From Mucilaginibacter sp. KACC 22063 (GTDB lineage Bacteria > Bacteroidota > Bacteroidia > Sphingobacteriales > Sphingobacteriaceae), in contig NZ_CP117877.1 of the NCBI RefSeq assembly GCF_028736115.1, positions 1,302,001 through 1,366,000 on the forward strand: a DNA stretch of 64,000 nucleotides. Direction: 5' to 3'. How positions within the stretch are numbered: position 1 is the first letter of the stretch; each line of letters begins with the position of its first letter. Shown piece by piece: positions 1 through 8,432 of this stretch. The position numbers were made by a program, and so were the translations under genes. The notes under the pieces were generated by a model. The model did not search any database. It was not told the origin of the DNA and worked only from the letters and a program-made list of their open reading frames with translations.

Positions 1-235
1 TGAAATCCTGCGTAGCTGTAAACTTAAACAAGTTGCTGCCGCTGATAAACTTATTCGCGATATCAAACTTCACATCAAGGTGATAGTAATTAATATCATA
101 ACAGGTACGTAGGGGGCTTAACGCACCACGAAGTGTATCGGCTTTTGTAAATACTTCTTTTTTTTGAAGTAATTGTGCGAATGAACTTAATGAAATAAAC
201 AGGATGGCAACTAAGGCAATTGATTTTTTAAGCAT
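1..235 (-). CDS. M1-family metallopeptidase (aminopeptidase N-like), N-terminal part only
   Basis: This is the first 78 codons or so of a gene that runs off the left edge. Translation from the ATG at 235-233 gives a Sec signal peptide (MLKKSIALVAILFISLSSFAQ) and then a stretch with LRTCYDINYYHLDVKFD, which resembles the start of the N-terminal beta domain of Bacteroidota M1 zinc aminopeptidases. The HExxH zinc site would lie outside the window, so catalytic competence cannot be judged. A consensus -7 box lies 19 nt upstream, and a terminator for the preceding gene lies just beyond that box, so it is probably transcribed on its own. Family assignment rests on the N-terminus only. Confidence 0.7.
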   Translation of the reverse strand, partial: MLKKSIALVAILFISLSSFAQLLQKKEVFTKADTLRGALSPLRTCYDINYYHLDVKFDIANKFISGSNLFKFTATQDF

Positions 236-253
236 AGCTGAGTAGTAATAGCA

Positions 254-261
254 CAAATCTA
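254..261 (-). promoter_or_regulatory. Bacteroidota -7 box TAGATTTG for the M1 peptidase
   Basis: On the minus strand this reads TAGATTTG, an exact match to TAnnTTTG. It ends 19 nt before the ATG at 235. No clear -33 TTG is visible. Confidence 0.45.
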
Positions 262-268
262 ATATAAA

Positions 269-304
269 ACAAGAAAGCCTCCGTAAAATCGGAGGCCTTC
301 TTGT
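269..304 (-). terminator. Hairpin terminator of the CocE-type hydrolase gene
   Basis: A 15-bp stem with one mismatch (269-283 with 290-304, loop TAAAAT) follows the stop of the minus-strand hydrolase gene. On the minus strand it is followed by a T-rich run. It separates that gene from the M1 peptidase promoter. Confidence 0.7.
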
Positions 305-319
305 TGTTTTCAGTCAAAT

Positions 320-2185
320 TTATTTTAAAACCTGTACGTCTACGTAGCTGTCGTTGTAAACAGTTTCTGTAGCGGTTACATAATCGCTTTCATTTGCTTT
401 GTAAGGGTTCTCTACAAATTTTTGCGGGTTACGTGCAAACAGCGGGAAACAGGTGCTTTGTACCTGTATCATAATACGGTGTCCTTTTTTAAAGGTATGC
501 AGAACGTCCTGTAAGCGTACGTTCACATCCGTTTTTTGACCTGGAACCATTGGTTCCGGTTTTTCAAAGCTGTTGCGGAAACGTGCCGGCATAATTTCAG
601 AACGTACCATTTGCCAGTAATTGCTCAGGATGATGTTCTTATTTGGCATGTAATCGTTGTTCCTTTCATCCGGAGGATAAACATCGATCAGTTTAACAAT
701 GTAGTCGGCATCGGTGCTGGTGTTAGCTACCTTTAAGTGCGCCATAATCTGCCCACCCAAAGTAACATCGTCCGTTAATACAGGAGTTTCAAATACCAGT
801 ACATCCGGGCGGCGACCAGCAAAACGCTGATCTTCGCTCATGTAATTATGAGGGGTAAAGCCCATTGTAGTGCTGTTATCTTCAGTATAAGGAACCGGTT
901 TTAGCGGATCGCTGATGTAAGATACCGAACCTGATTGTGCAGGTGCATTATCCTCTATTTTTCCGTTAGCAGCTAAATACATTTTTTTGTTCTCTGTATT
1001 TGCCGCAGGCCATTGTGCAAATTTCTCCCATTCTTTTTTACCGGTATCATACATGTATGCTTTTGGTAAACCCGAATCTTTGCTGCCATCGCCTTTTAAG
1101 AAGTGTGCAAAAAACTTAGCCTCGATATCGCGTTGATAATAGGTAGCTATGCTATCGCCGAAGTACACGTTGCTATGCATGGTATGCCCGGTTTCACGCG
1201 ACCAGCGGCCATGGCCAAACGGACCCATTACTATAGTATTATAGGCAGAAGGGTCAGTTTTGTTGATGCGTTTAAACATATCCAATGGGCCGCTTAAATC
1301 TTCGGCATCATACCAGCCGCCCACAAACATCACCGCTGGTTTTACTTTACCAAAATGGCGCGGCAAGCTGCGCGATTGCCAAAACTCGTCGTAGTTAGGG
1401 TGGTTAACTGTTTCCTGCCAGTAGAAATTGTCTTTATAATACTTATCAGCGTTTTTCAGCGGACCCATATCTAACAGAAACTGATAACCATCGCGGGTAT
1501 TGGTTTTTATATTCTGATCACCATACCATGCTTTGCTGGTGGTGTCTTTCTTTTGTACGCCAAAAACCGGGTAAGTGAAAAAGTAAGACTCCAGTAAAGC
1601 ACCATTATGGTGGAAATCATCAAACCAGAAATCTGAAATAGGCGCCTGTGGAGACGACGCTTTTAAAGCAGGGTGGTTTGATAGAATACCTGCGGCTGTA
1701 TAGAAGCCGGGATATGAAATACCCCATTGGCCTACCTTGCCATTGTTGGCAGGTACATTTTTTACCAGCCAGTCAATAGTGTCATAAGTATCGGTGCCTT
1801 CGTCAACATCCTTTTTTGTTTTATGTTCAACAACCGGTGTCATGTTGGTCCAGATACCCTGGCTTTTGTAACGCCCGCGTACATCCTGGTAAACCACAAT
1901 GTAGCCTTCCTTCATCATAATATCAGAAGGGCCAAGGCGTGCCGGAATTTTGTCCTCGCCGTAAGGTGCAACGCTATAGCAGGTACGCTGCATTACAATA
2001 GGGTACTTGTTTTTGGCAGAGGCATCTTTCGGGGTATAAATAGCTGTGAAAAGCTTTATACCATCGCGCATGGTAATGTATACTTCTTTTTTGGTGTAGT
2101 GTTCTTTAGCGTAGTTGCTGCCGTATTGTGCAAAAAGTTGGGTAAAACAGCAAACTGCCACTAATAAAGACAATAATTTCTTCAT
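320..2185 (-). CDS. CocE/NonD family (X-Pro dipeptidyl-peptidase-like, S15) hydrolase
   Basis: A 621-residue secreted hydrolase with a signal peptide ending near residue 20 (VCCFTQLFAQ). Residues 30-370 form an alpha/beta-hydrolase domain with the nucleophile motif GISYPG (155-160, Ser157), an acid-bearing GGWYDAEDL segment and the catalytic His in GPFGHG. The C-terminal third is the jelly-roll domain typical of X-Pro dipeptidyl peptidases, cocaine esterase and glutaryl-7-ACA acylase. Members hydrolyse esters or amide bonds, often Xaa-Pro dipeptides. The exact substrate cannot be told from sequence. It lies next to an M1 aminopeptidase, which fits peptide degradation in the periplasm, but a terminator separates them. 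Confidence 0.85.
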   Translation of the reverse strand: MKKLLSLLVAVCCFTQLFAQYGSNYAKEHYTKKEVYITMRDGIKLFTAIYTPKDASAKNKYPIVMQRTCYSVAPYGEDKIPARLGPSDIMMKEGYIVVYQDVRGRYKSQGIWTNMTPVVEHKTKKDVDEGTDTYDTIDWLVKNVPANNGKVGQWGISYPGFYTAAGILSNHPALKASSPQAPISDFWFDDFHHNGALLESYFFTYPVFGVQKKDTTSKAWYGDQNIKTNTRDGYQFLLDMGPLKNADKYYKDNFYWQETVNHPNYDEFWQSRSLPRHFGKVKPAVMFVGGWYDAEDLSGPLDMFKRINKTDPSAYNTIVMGPFGHGRWSRETGHTMHSNVYFGDSIATYYQRDIEAKFFAHFLKGDGSKDSGLPKAYMYDTGKKEWEKFAQWPAANTENKKMYLAANGKIEDNAPAQSGSVSYISDPLKPVPYTEDNSTTMGFTPHNYMSEDQRFAGRRPDVLVFETPVLTDDVTLGGQIMAHLKVANTSTDADYIVKLIDVYPPDERNNDYMPNKNIILSNYWQMVRSEIMPARFRNSFEKPEPMVPGQKTDVNVRLQDVLHTFKKGHRIMIQVQSTCFPLFARNPQKFVENPYKANESDYVTATETVYNDSYVDVQVLK

Positions 2186-2317
2186 GAAGAGTTTTCAGTT
2201 AATTAAGCGTCCAATTTAATAAGATAATTGCAGGGTGAGAAAAAATACACGATAGTGTTACAAATATTTATGTGTTAGAGCGATGCTGCGGATAAGTGCT
2301 CTTAGATTTTAAAGCCT

Positions 2318-2325
2318 TATATTTG
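2318..2325 (+). promoter_or_regulatory. -7 box TATATTTG upstream of the PNPOx-family gene
   Basis: An exact TAnnTTTG match ending 26 nt before the ATG at 2351. The -33 region is not convincing. The 165-nt gap 2186-2350 holds nothing else I can identify. Confidence 0.5.
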
Positions 2326-2350
2326 AATAAAGGACATTATCAGTTGAATT

Positions 2351-2896
2351 ATGGGTAAGTTTTTTGATTTCATTAATGATCATCACCGGGCGTTTATAGA
2401 AAGGCAGAAGATCTATTTTGTAGCCAGTGCCCCTTTAAGTGCTGATGGGCATGTCAATATTTCACCTAAAGGTTTGGATAGCTTCCGGGTAATTTCTGAA
2501 AATAAGGTGGCCTACCTGGATATCACCGGTAGCGGAAACGAGACTTCGGCGCATCTGCTTGAAAATGGCAGGATCACTATGATGTTTTGTGCTTTTGATG
2601 GCGCACCTAATATTTTAAGGCTTTATGGGCACGGCAGCACGGTTTTACCGCATGAGGAGGAATGGGCTGATTTAGCCGCACTTTTTGAATTGCATCCGTC
2701 CACACGGCAAATTATTGTTACTGATGTAGATAAGGTACAAACCTCCTGCGGTTTCGGTGTACCATTTTTTGAATATACCGGCGAAAGGGATCAATCTTAT
2801 AAATGGGCTGAAAACAAAGGTGATGAAGGGCTTGCAGCTTATCGCGAAGAGAAAAATAAGATAAGTATGGATGGCCTGCCAACGGCACTTTATTAA
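2351..2896 (+). CDS. Pyridoxamine 5'-phosphate oxidase (PNPOx-like) family protein
   Basis: A 181-residue cytoplasmic protein with the split-barrel flavin-binding pattern: an N-terminal beta segment (YFVASAPLSADGHVNISPKG), then YLDITGSGNETSAHLLENGR and MMFCAFDGAPNILRLYGHG. Proteins of this type bind FMN or F420 and are mostly uncharacterised. They are not the PdxH enzyme of vitamin B6 synthesis. A perfect -7 box precedes it. The gene stands alone between the divergent hydrolase and lpdA, which has its own promoter. Confidence 0.8.
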   Translation: MGKFFDFINDHHRAFIERQKIYFVASAPLSADGHVNISPKGLDSFRVISENKVAYLDITGSGNETSAHLLENGRITMMFCAFDGAPNILRLYGHGSTVLPHEEEWADLAALFELHPSTRQIIVTDVDKVQTSCGFGVPFFEYTGERDQSYKWAENKGDEGLAAYREEKNKISMDGLPTALY

Positions 2897-2954
2897 CGCG
2901 TTTCGGAACCCTGAAAGTTTACCAAAAAATTATCCTTATCCTTAACGATAATAT

Positions 2955-2962
2955 TACCTTTG
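2955..2962 (+). promoter_or_regulatory. -7 box TACCTTTG upstream of lpdA
   Basis: An exact TAnnTTTG match ending 22 nt before the lpdA ATG, giving a predicted 5' leader of about 18 nt. No clear -33 TTG. Confidence 0.5.
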
Positions 2963-2983
2963 CATCACTTTTAAAACACTACT

Positions 2984-4387
2984 ATGCAATACGATGTGAT
3001 TGTTATCGGCTCCGGACCTGGTGGCTATGTGGCTGCTATCCGTGCAGCTCAGTTAGGCTTAAAAACGGCCTGTATCGAAAAATATTCAACTTTTGGGGGC
3101 ACCTGTTTAAATGTAGGCTGTATCCCTTCAAAAGCCTTACTGGATTCTTCTGAGCATTTTCATAATGCTACACATACTTTTAAAACTCACGGTATTAATC
3201 TTGATAACCTGTCTGTTGATTTTGATCAGATGCTTAAACGCAAAGACCAGGTTGTGTCTGAAAATACCAGCGGTATCGCTTATCTGTTCAAGAAGAACAA
3301 AATTGAATCGTACCAGGGTATGGGTTCATTTGTAGATAAAAATACCATCAAAATAAAAAAGGATGATGGCACCGAGCAAACCATCACCGGTAAAAATGTG
3401 ATCATTGCTACAGGTTCAAAACCTGCAAGCCTGCCATTTTTAAAGATCGATAAAAAACGTATCATCAGCTCGACCGAGGCCCTTAAATTACCTGAAGTGC
3501 CTAAGCACATGATCCTGATTGGTGGTGGTGTTATTGGTTTAGAGCTGGGTTCTGTTTATGCTCGTCTGGGTGCTAAGGTTTCGGTGGTTGAATACATGGA
3601 TTCTATTATCCCAACTATGGATAAAAGCTTAGGCCGCGAACTGCTGAAAGTGCTTAAAAAATTAGGCATGGAGTTTTACCTGGGTCACAAAGTAACGGGC
3701 GCTACTGTTAGCGGAGATGAAGTTACCGTAACGTTTGACGATCCGAAAGGGGAGAAGAAAGAACTTAAAGGTGATTACTGCCTGGTTGCCGTAGGCCGTG
3801 TTGCTTATACAGATGGATTAGGCCTTGAAAATATCGGCATCACCGTTGAAGAGCGTGGCCGTAAAATTACGGTAGACGAGCACCTGGAAACCAAGGTAAA
3901 GGGTGTGTATGCAATAGGCGACGTAATCCGTGGCGCTATGTTAGCCCATAAAGCCGAAGAAGAAGGTACTTTAGTTGCCGAAAGTATTGCCGGACAAAAA
4001 CCGCACATCAATTATAACCTGATCCCGGGTGTGGTTTACACCTGGCCGGAAGTTGCATCTGTTGGTCAAACAGAAGAGCAGTTAAAAGAGCAGGGTGTTA
4101 AATACAAAGCAGGATCGTTCCCATTCAAAGCGAGTGGACGCGCCCGTGCAAGTATGGATACTGATGGTTTTGTTAAAGTTTTGGCTGATGCCAAAACCGA
4201 CGAGATATTAGGTGTACACATGATTGGCCCGCGTGCTGCAGATATGATTGCTGAAGCTGTGGTAGCGATGGAATATCGTGCAAGTGCAGAAGACGTTGCA
4301 CGCATGAGCCACGCTCACCCAACTTATACAGAAGCCATGCGCGAGGCTTGTTTAGCTGCTACAGAAAACAGGGCTATACACATTTAA
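2984..4387 (+). CDS. lpdA: Dihydrolipoyl dehydrogenase (E3)
   Basis: A flavoprotein of 467 residues, the normal length for E3. It reoxidises dihydrolipoamide in the 2-oxoacid dehydrogenase and glycine cleavage complexes, using FAD and NAD+. Visible features are the N-terminal Rossmann motif VIVIGSGPGGYVAA (FAD), the redox disulfide GGTCLNVGC (Cys41, Cys46), a second Rossmann motif LIGGGVIGLELGSVYARLG (NAD), the FAD contact YAIGDV and the C-terminal catalytic HPTYTE (His445, Glu450). No E1 or E2 genes are adjacent, so this copy probably serves several complexes in trans. Confidence 0.95.
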   Translation: MQYDVIVIGSGPGGYVAAIRAAQLGLKTACIEKYSTFGGTCLNVGCIPSKALLDSSEHFHNATHTFKTHGINLDNLSVDFDQMLKRKDQVVSENTSGIAYLFKKNKIESYQGMGSFVDKNTIKIKKDDGTEQTITGKNVIIATGSKPASLPFLKIDKKRIISSTEALKLPEVPKHMILIGGGVIGLELGSVYARLGAKVSVVEYMDSIIPTMDKSLGRELLKVLKKLGMEFYLGHKVTGATVSGDEVTVTFDDPKGEKKELKGDYCLVAVGRVAYTDGLGLENIGITVEERGRKITVDEHLETKVKGVYAIGDVIRGAMLAHKAEEEGTLVAESIAGQKPHINYNLIPGVVYTWPEVASVGQTEEQLKEQGVKYKAGSFPFKASGRARASMDTDGFVKVLADAKTDEILGVHMIGPRAADMIAEAVVAMEYRASAEDVARMSHAHPTYTEAMREACLAATENRAIHI

Positions 4388-4408
4388 TGTTAGTAAATAG
4401 CATATATT

Positions 4409-4436
4409 AGAAGCGGCCACAGTGCCGCTTCTTTTG
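4409..4436 (+). terminator. Rho-independent terminator of lpdA
   Basis: A perfect 9-bp stem (AGAAGCGGC, 4409-4417, with its complement 4424-4432), 6-nt loop and a following TTTTG, 20 nt after the lpdA stop. Confidence 0.75.
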
Positions 4437-4462
4437 TTATTAAACCAATTTATCCTGAGCCT

Positions 4463-5104
4463 ATGTTAACTAAATACACTGCACTGTTTATCGGTATATT
4501 TTTATTAACCAGTGGTTTTATTGTTACACATAGCAAAAGGACAAAACCACCTCTCAAAAAAATACCTGTTGTAGAGATTTATGATCTTAACAATAGGCAT
4601 ACTACACTTCCTAACGTAAGTAAGGGCAAGGTTACCATTATTGATTGCTGGTTTATACCATGCCCGCCCTGTTTCAGGGAAATGGAGTTGATGCATGAGC
4701 TATATTATAAGTACAACAATAGCAAAGATGTGCAGGTAATTAGTATATGCAGAAGCGATACAGCTGTGTTCAGAAAGTTTATTCAGCACGATCCTCATCT
4801 GGCCACCTTTACAAGTTGGTTTCATGATTATAGTAAGCAAAAGAAATATGCCTTGCCTACCTATTTTATTCCGCATTGTAACGAAAGGATTTATACTGGT
4901 GATACTAAATATCCTTCAAAAAATCCTGATGATGAAACCAAATGCCCGGATATGTTATTTCATTTCAGGGGCTATCCTACAGTTATTATTGCAGACAGAA
5001 ATGGTAAGATTGTTTATCAGAAAACAGGTTATACAAGCGAACAGAAAAACTTTTATAAGCAGGAAATAAATAAAGCGATACAAAAGGCGCTCGCAGCAAA
5101 ATAG
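4463..5104 (+). CDS. Thioredoxin-like (TlpA/AhpC-type) periplasmic redox protein
   Basis: 213 residues. The N-terminus (residues 1-21) is a membrane anchor or signal segment. The thioredoxin-like core starts near residue 35 and has the active site WFIPCPPC (Cys67, Cys70) after a VTIID strand, with the cis-Pro region in RGYPTVIIADRNGKIVYQKTG. Extra cysteines (Cys62, and others in the middle, including IPHCNER) are unusual. Such proteins reduce periplasmic disulfides, but no partner is evident. The next gene, a carotenoid hydroxylase, begins one base after this stop, so the two are almost certainly co-transcribed and translationally coupled. Confidence 0.8.
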   Translation: MLTKYTALFIGIFLLTSGFIVTHSKRTKPPLKKIPVVEIYDLNNRHTTLPNVSKGKVTIIDCWFIPCPPCFREMELMHELYYKYNNSKDVQVISICRSDTAVFRKFIQHDPHLATFTSWFHDYSKQKKYALPTYFIPHCNERIYTGDTKYPSKNPDDETKCPDMLFHFRGYPTVIIADRNGKIVYQKTGYTSEQKNFYKQEINKAIQKALAAK

Positions 5105-5105
5105 A

Positions 5106-5543
5106 ATGAATTATTTAATAAATATTGGAATCGTATTGCTCACCATTGCAGGTATGGAGGCTATGTCATGGGGAATGCACAAATACCTGTTTCATGGCCC
5201 GTTGTGGTTTATTCATAAAACACATCACCAGCAAAGGCATGGTTGGTTTGAACTGAACGATATATTCAGTATCCTTTTTGCAGTTATTTCTTTGTGGCTA
5301 ATGTGGGTTGGCCACTTTAATTTGGATTACCGTTTGTGGATAGGCCTGGGCATCAGTTTATACGGTATCATTTATTTTATCTTTCACGATTGGTTTATAC
5401 ATAACCGCTTTAAAGCTTTTAAAAGCAATAATGCTTACCTGCAAAAAATCAGGAGGGCACATAAGATGCATCATAAGTCGACCGAGAAATGGCCTTCTGA
5501 AGAATTTGGATTATTGGTTGTGGCGAAGAAAAAAGCGAACTAA
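5106..5543 (+). CDS. crtZ: Beta-carotene hydroxylase-like (CrtZ, fatty-acid-hydroxylase superfamily)
   Basis: A 145-residue integral membrane di-iron oxygenase. The histidine clusters are HKYLFH (25-30), HKTHH (37-41), HDWFIH (94-99) and HKMHH (119-123), the pattern of CrtZ beta-carotene 3-hydroxylases, with hydrophobic segments between them. The reaction would be hydroxylation of the beta-ionone ring of beta-carotene to give zeaxanthin-type pigments. No other crt genes are nearby. The start is one base after the upstream stop. Its TAA stop interlocks with the TAG stop of the convergent dehydrogenase gene (shared bases 5540-5543). Confidence 0.85.
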   Translation: MNYLINIGIVLLTIAGMEAMSWGMHKYLFHGPLWFIHKTHHQQRHGWFELNDIFSILFAVISLWLMWVGHFNLDYRLWIGLGISLYGIIYFIFHDWFIHNRFKAFKSNNAYLQKIRRAHKMHHKSTEKWPSEEFGLLVVAKKKAN

Positions 5544-6616
5544 GCCAGCCTTTCCACGCCAAATCGTTCTGCCAACTCATTCAGATCATTTACTACGGCA
5601 TCAACTAAAGGAATGCCATTTAGTTTACGCTCATGTTCTGCTTCCAGTTCCGGCTCGCCGGGAATGATAATTGGTTGATCGGGATTAATACGTTCTGCTG
5701 CTTTAAACCGCTCAATCCAAATATCCATGTCTGCTTTAAATTCTTCGGCAGGGCGAAAACCGTCAACCCTCATGGCGCCAACAAAGTGGCCAATACCCTG
5801 ACCCGGAGGATTGGGCAATGGATCTAAAAATGCGACAAAGGGAGGCACCCAGGGGCCAAAGCCTGCACCTGGTAAAACACCCGATAGGATATCTACCGTA
5901 GCACTTAACCCAAAACCCTTATGACTGCCATGTTCGCGGTCGCTACCTAAAGGGAGCAGTGAGCCGCCCGACTTTAGCGCGTGTGGGTCGGTCACGGTAT
6001 TACCTTGCTTATCCTGCAGCCATCCTTCCGGAACATCAATGCCTTTTCGCTGTGCAATTTCCAATTTGCCATTAGCCGCAGCAGAGGTTGCCATATCTAC
6101 AATTAACGGCGGATACTTGCCTGCCGGGAAAGCATAACAAATAGGGTTAGTGCCTAACAAGCGCTCGTTTGAAAAGGTAGGCGCTACCAGTGGACTGGCA
6201 TTGGTAAGCGCATAACCGATCATGTCCTTTTCTACCGCCATTAATGCATGGTAGCCTGCAATGCCAAAATGATTGGAATTACGAACAGCTACCCATCCCG
6301 AACCGTACTGCTCTGCTTTTTTAATAGCGAGCTTCATGGCGAAGGGCGCGACAACCAAACCTAAACCTGCATCGCCATCAATTGTTGCCGTAGTTGCAGT
6401 TTCATGCACTATTTTTATATCAGGATTGGCATTGATGCGTTTCTTTTCCCACAGCCTTACATAGCCGCTTAAACGGGCTACACCATGCGAGTCAATCCCA
6501 CGCAAATCAGCTTTGAGCAATACATCCGCAGTAAGTGTGGCATGTTCGGCATTACAGCCAATAGCTAAGAATATGTTTTTAGCAAAGGTGCGGAGGGTAG
6601 ATTCGGAAACGGTCAT
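5540..6616 (-). CDS. Ldh family NAD(P)-dependent oxidoreductase (malate/L-lactate/ureidoglycolate dehydrogenase type)
   Basis: 358 residues, the usual length for the type-2 malate/lactate dehydrogenase family, a fold unrelated to classical LDH. The family signature DSHGVARLSGYV (about residues 40-51) carries the catalytic His. Further conserved stretches are RNSNHFGIAGYHALMA and VDMATSAAANGKLEIA. The substrate (malate, lactate, ureidoglycolate, sulfolactate and others are known in the family) cannot be assigned. It lies downstream of bshC on the same strand, separated by a palindromic repeat. Convergent with crtZ. Confidence 0.85.
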   Translation of the reverse strand: MTVSESTLRTFAKNIFLAIGCNAEHATLTADVLLKADLRGIDSHGVARLSGYVRLWEKKRINANPDIKIVHETATTATIDGDAGLGLVVAPFAMKLAIKKAEQYGSGWVAVRNSNHFGIAGYHALMAVEKDMIGYALTNASPLVAPTFSNERLLGTNPICYAFPAGKYPPLIVDMATSAAANGKLEIAQRKGIDVPEGWLQDKQGNTVTDPHALKSGGSLLPLGSDREHGSHKGFGLSATVDILSGVLPGAGFGPWVPPFVAFLDPLPNPPGQGIGHFVGAMRVDGFRPAEEFKADMDIWIERFKAAERINPDQPIIIPGEPELEAEHERKLNGIPLVDAVVNDLNELAERFGVERLA

Positions 6617-6635
6617 GTGGTAAAGATAATAAGCC

Positions 6636-6700
6636 TGTCATTTCGAACGCATGTGAGAAATCTATATTACTTAGGATTTCTCATTTCATTCGAAATGACA
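6636..6700. repeat. Composite palindromic intergenic element (family A, copy 1)
   Basis: Outer inverted repeat TGTCATTTCGAA / TTCGAAATGACA (6636-6647 and 6689-6700, perfect 12 bp) encloses an inner inverted repeat GAGAAATC / GATTTCTC (6655-6662 and 6675-6682) with a 12-nt loop. It fills most of the bshC-Ldh gap. A 62-codon open frame across it is an artefact. Confidence 0.85.
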
Positions 6701-6712
6701 CGAGGTAAAGTT

Positions 6713-8311
6713 TTATCCCTTCAATACCGTAAACTTAAACTCAAGCGGTTCAAAGTTGCGGATCAGTTCGTCAATAAAGGGTTGTCCCCATTTTACATAG
6801 CATAAGCCAAAATTCTGCGTACGCTCCTGTAAGCTATTATTAGGGAATAGATCAGCTTTGATATGATCAATCTGTTCGAGGCGGGTACTGTAGTTGCGTT
6901 TTTCGGCACGGATCAGTTTTTTCTCCAGGTTGTCCATCGCATGCTTTAAGCGTGCCTGTACAGCACTTGCAGAAGCCGACAATGTTTCATCTATTTTGCA
7001 TGAACGCAACCTGATCTTATCAAAAATGTGCTGCATCTCGCGCCACTCATCATTCAATGACAGATCATATTGTGAGTTATTTCTTATCCAATCAGTTTTA
7101 AGCGCATCAGTTGCTTTAAAAATCTCTGCCGCACGTAAACCGATTTTATCAATCTTAGCAGAAGTTTCATTGCTCATGATTAACCCGGAATTTCGTAAGA
7201 TCAGAATCGGAAATGTGACCTTGTAATGGTCGAAAACGCCTTTAAGTTCTAACCAGTAAACTAATTCGGCACCGCCACCAATGTAAGCTATATTTGGTAA
7301 TATGCATTCCTGGTAAAGCGGGCGCATGGTTACGTTAGGGCTAAAACGTTCCGGGTGGTTTTCGATCTCTTGCTTCAGTTCTGCTTCGCTAAAGCTGATC
7401 TCGGTATTTAAAACTTTGTAAACGCCATCTTCAAACACAATACGCTCGCGCAGGTCATCAGTAAGGTAAAAGAAGTTGATCTCCCGCGGATTTACCTGAA
7501 TGTGTACATTAAGATTTTCGAGCAGTTTATTGGTTTCAGAAATATGTTTGTAGCTGTTTTGCTCTATCACATCACTGGTGATGATTGATGCAAATTGCTT
7601 TTTCAGCCGGGCATCGTCACCATCAACAACTACTAAACCATATCTGCCGAATAGGGCATTGGCAAGGTACCTTGTACTTTGTGCCAGGGTTTTAAATTTG
7701 CCGTATGCGGTTTCAATAATGTTTGCCAGCTCTTCGCCGTGGCCTTCCATCCCTAAAACCCCTTTATATTGGTTCAGGGCATCGCGAATGGTTTTGGTGT
7801 CTAAACGTCCGGTTGCACCCGTGGCATCAAGGTTCCATTGTACTTTTTTGCCGCCAATATTGGTGTAATTGATTTCCGCAAAATCATGATCTTCGGTAGC
7901 CATCCAGTAAACCGGCACAAACTCCTTATCCGGGAAAGCATCTTTAAGCTGTTGTGCCAGCTTTATAGCAGTTACAATCTTGTATACGAAGTACAATGGG
8001 CCAGCAAATATGTTAAGCTGGTGGCCTGTAGTAACTGTATAAGTGTTCTCGTTTATTAATGCTTGTATGTTGGCTGTAGGTATAACGGCAGATGTATCGA
8101 CATCGGTAATAGCGCTGTATTGCTCGGTTAAAACAGTGCTTAGCAAAGCACGGTCAGCAATTACCTTTTTATCATTAAATAATTGAGCAAAGCCCTCGAG
8201 CGTTGGCCTGTAACTGTAAAACGACCGCAGGTCTGGTTGATCCTCAAGGTAATCAATAACCGTTTTAGAAAAAAAGCCGGTGTCTTTGTAACTGATACAG
8301 GTAGCGTCCAT
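6713..8311 (-). CDS. bshC: Bacillithiol biosynthesis cysteine-adding enzyme
   Basis: 532 residues, normal for BshC. The enzyme adds cysteine to glucosaminyl-malate in the last step of bacillithiol synthesis, giving the cell its low-molecular-weight thiol. Recognisable segments are the N-terminal FYSYRPTLEGFAQLF, TVTTGHQLNIFAGPLYFVYK (nucleotide-binding-like motif), VPVYWMATEDHDFAEI and the C-terminal coiled coil (residues about 430-480). bshA and bshB are not in the window. It is on the same strand as rimO, 121 nt downstream of it. That gap holds a 12-bp palindrome (TTCGGATCCGAA) but no obvious terminator. Confidence 0.95.
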   Translation of the reverse strand: MDATCISYKDTGFFSKTVIDYLEDQPDLRSFYSYRPTLEGFAQLFNDKKVIADRALLSTVLTEQYSAITDVDTSAVIPTANIQALINENTYTVTTGHQLNIFAGPLYFVYKIVTAIKLAQQLKDAFPDKEFVPVYWMATEDHDFAEINYTNIGGKKVQWNLDATGATGRLDTKTIRDALNQYKGVLGMEGHGEELANIIETAYGKFKTLAQSTRYLANALFGRYGLVVVDGDDARLKKQFASIITSDVIEQNSYKHISETNKLLENLNVHIQVNPREINFFYLTDDLRERIVFEDGVYKVLNTEISFSEAELKQEIENHPERFSPNVTMRPLYQECILPNIAYIGGGAELVYWLELKGVFDHYKVTFPILILRNSGLIMSNETSAKIDKIGLRAAEIFKATDALKTDWIRNNSQYDLSLNDEWREMQHIFDKIRLRSCKIDETLSASASAVQARLKHAMDNLEKKLIRAEKRNYSTRLEQIDHIKADLFPNNSLQERTQNFGLCYVKWGQPFIDELIRNFEPLEFKFTVLKG

Positions 8312-8432
8312 GTTTTAATTTCGGATCCGAATATTGCTCCGGATTTAGTTTCCAACCTATTGTAATATAGCTTAACCGCTATAAAGGTTTCGAAATTAGA
8401 TTTTAAATTTCTAAAATAAACATGGACAAAGC

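Noticed and set aside
1727..2164. Long plus-strand frame (145 codons) inside the CocE-type gene
   Set aside because: Antisense shadow: the opposite strand has the catalytic motifs and a signal peptide.
5431..5667. Plus-strand frame of 78 codons overlapping crtZ and the Ldh gene
   Set aside because: Out of frame with crtZ, which has clear histidine motifs; no independent signal.
6617..6805. Plus-strand frame of 62 codons
   Set aside because: Covers the palindromic element and the antisense of the bshC end.
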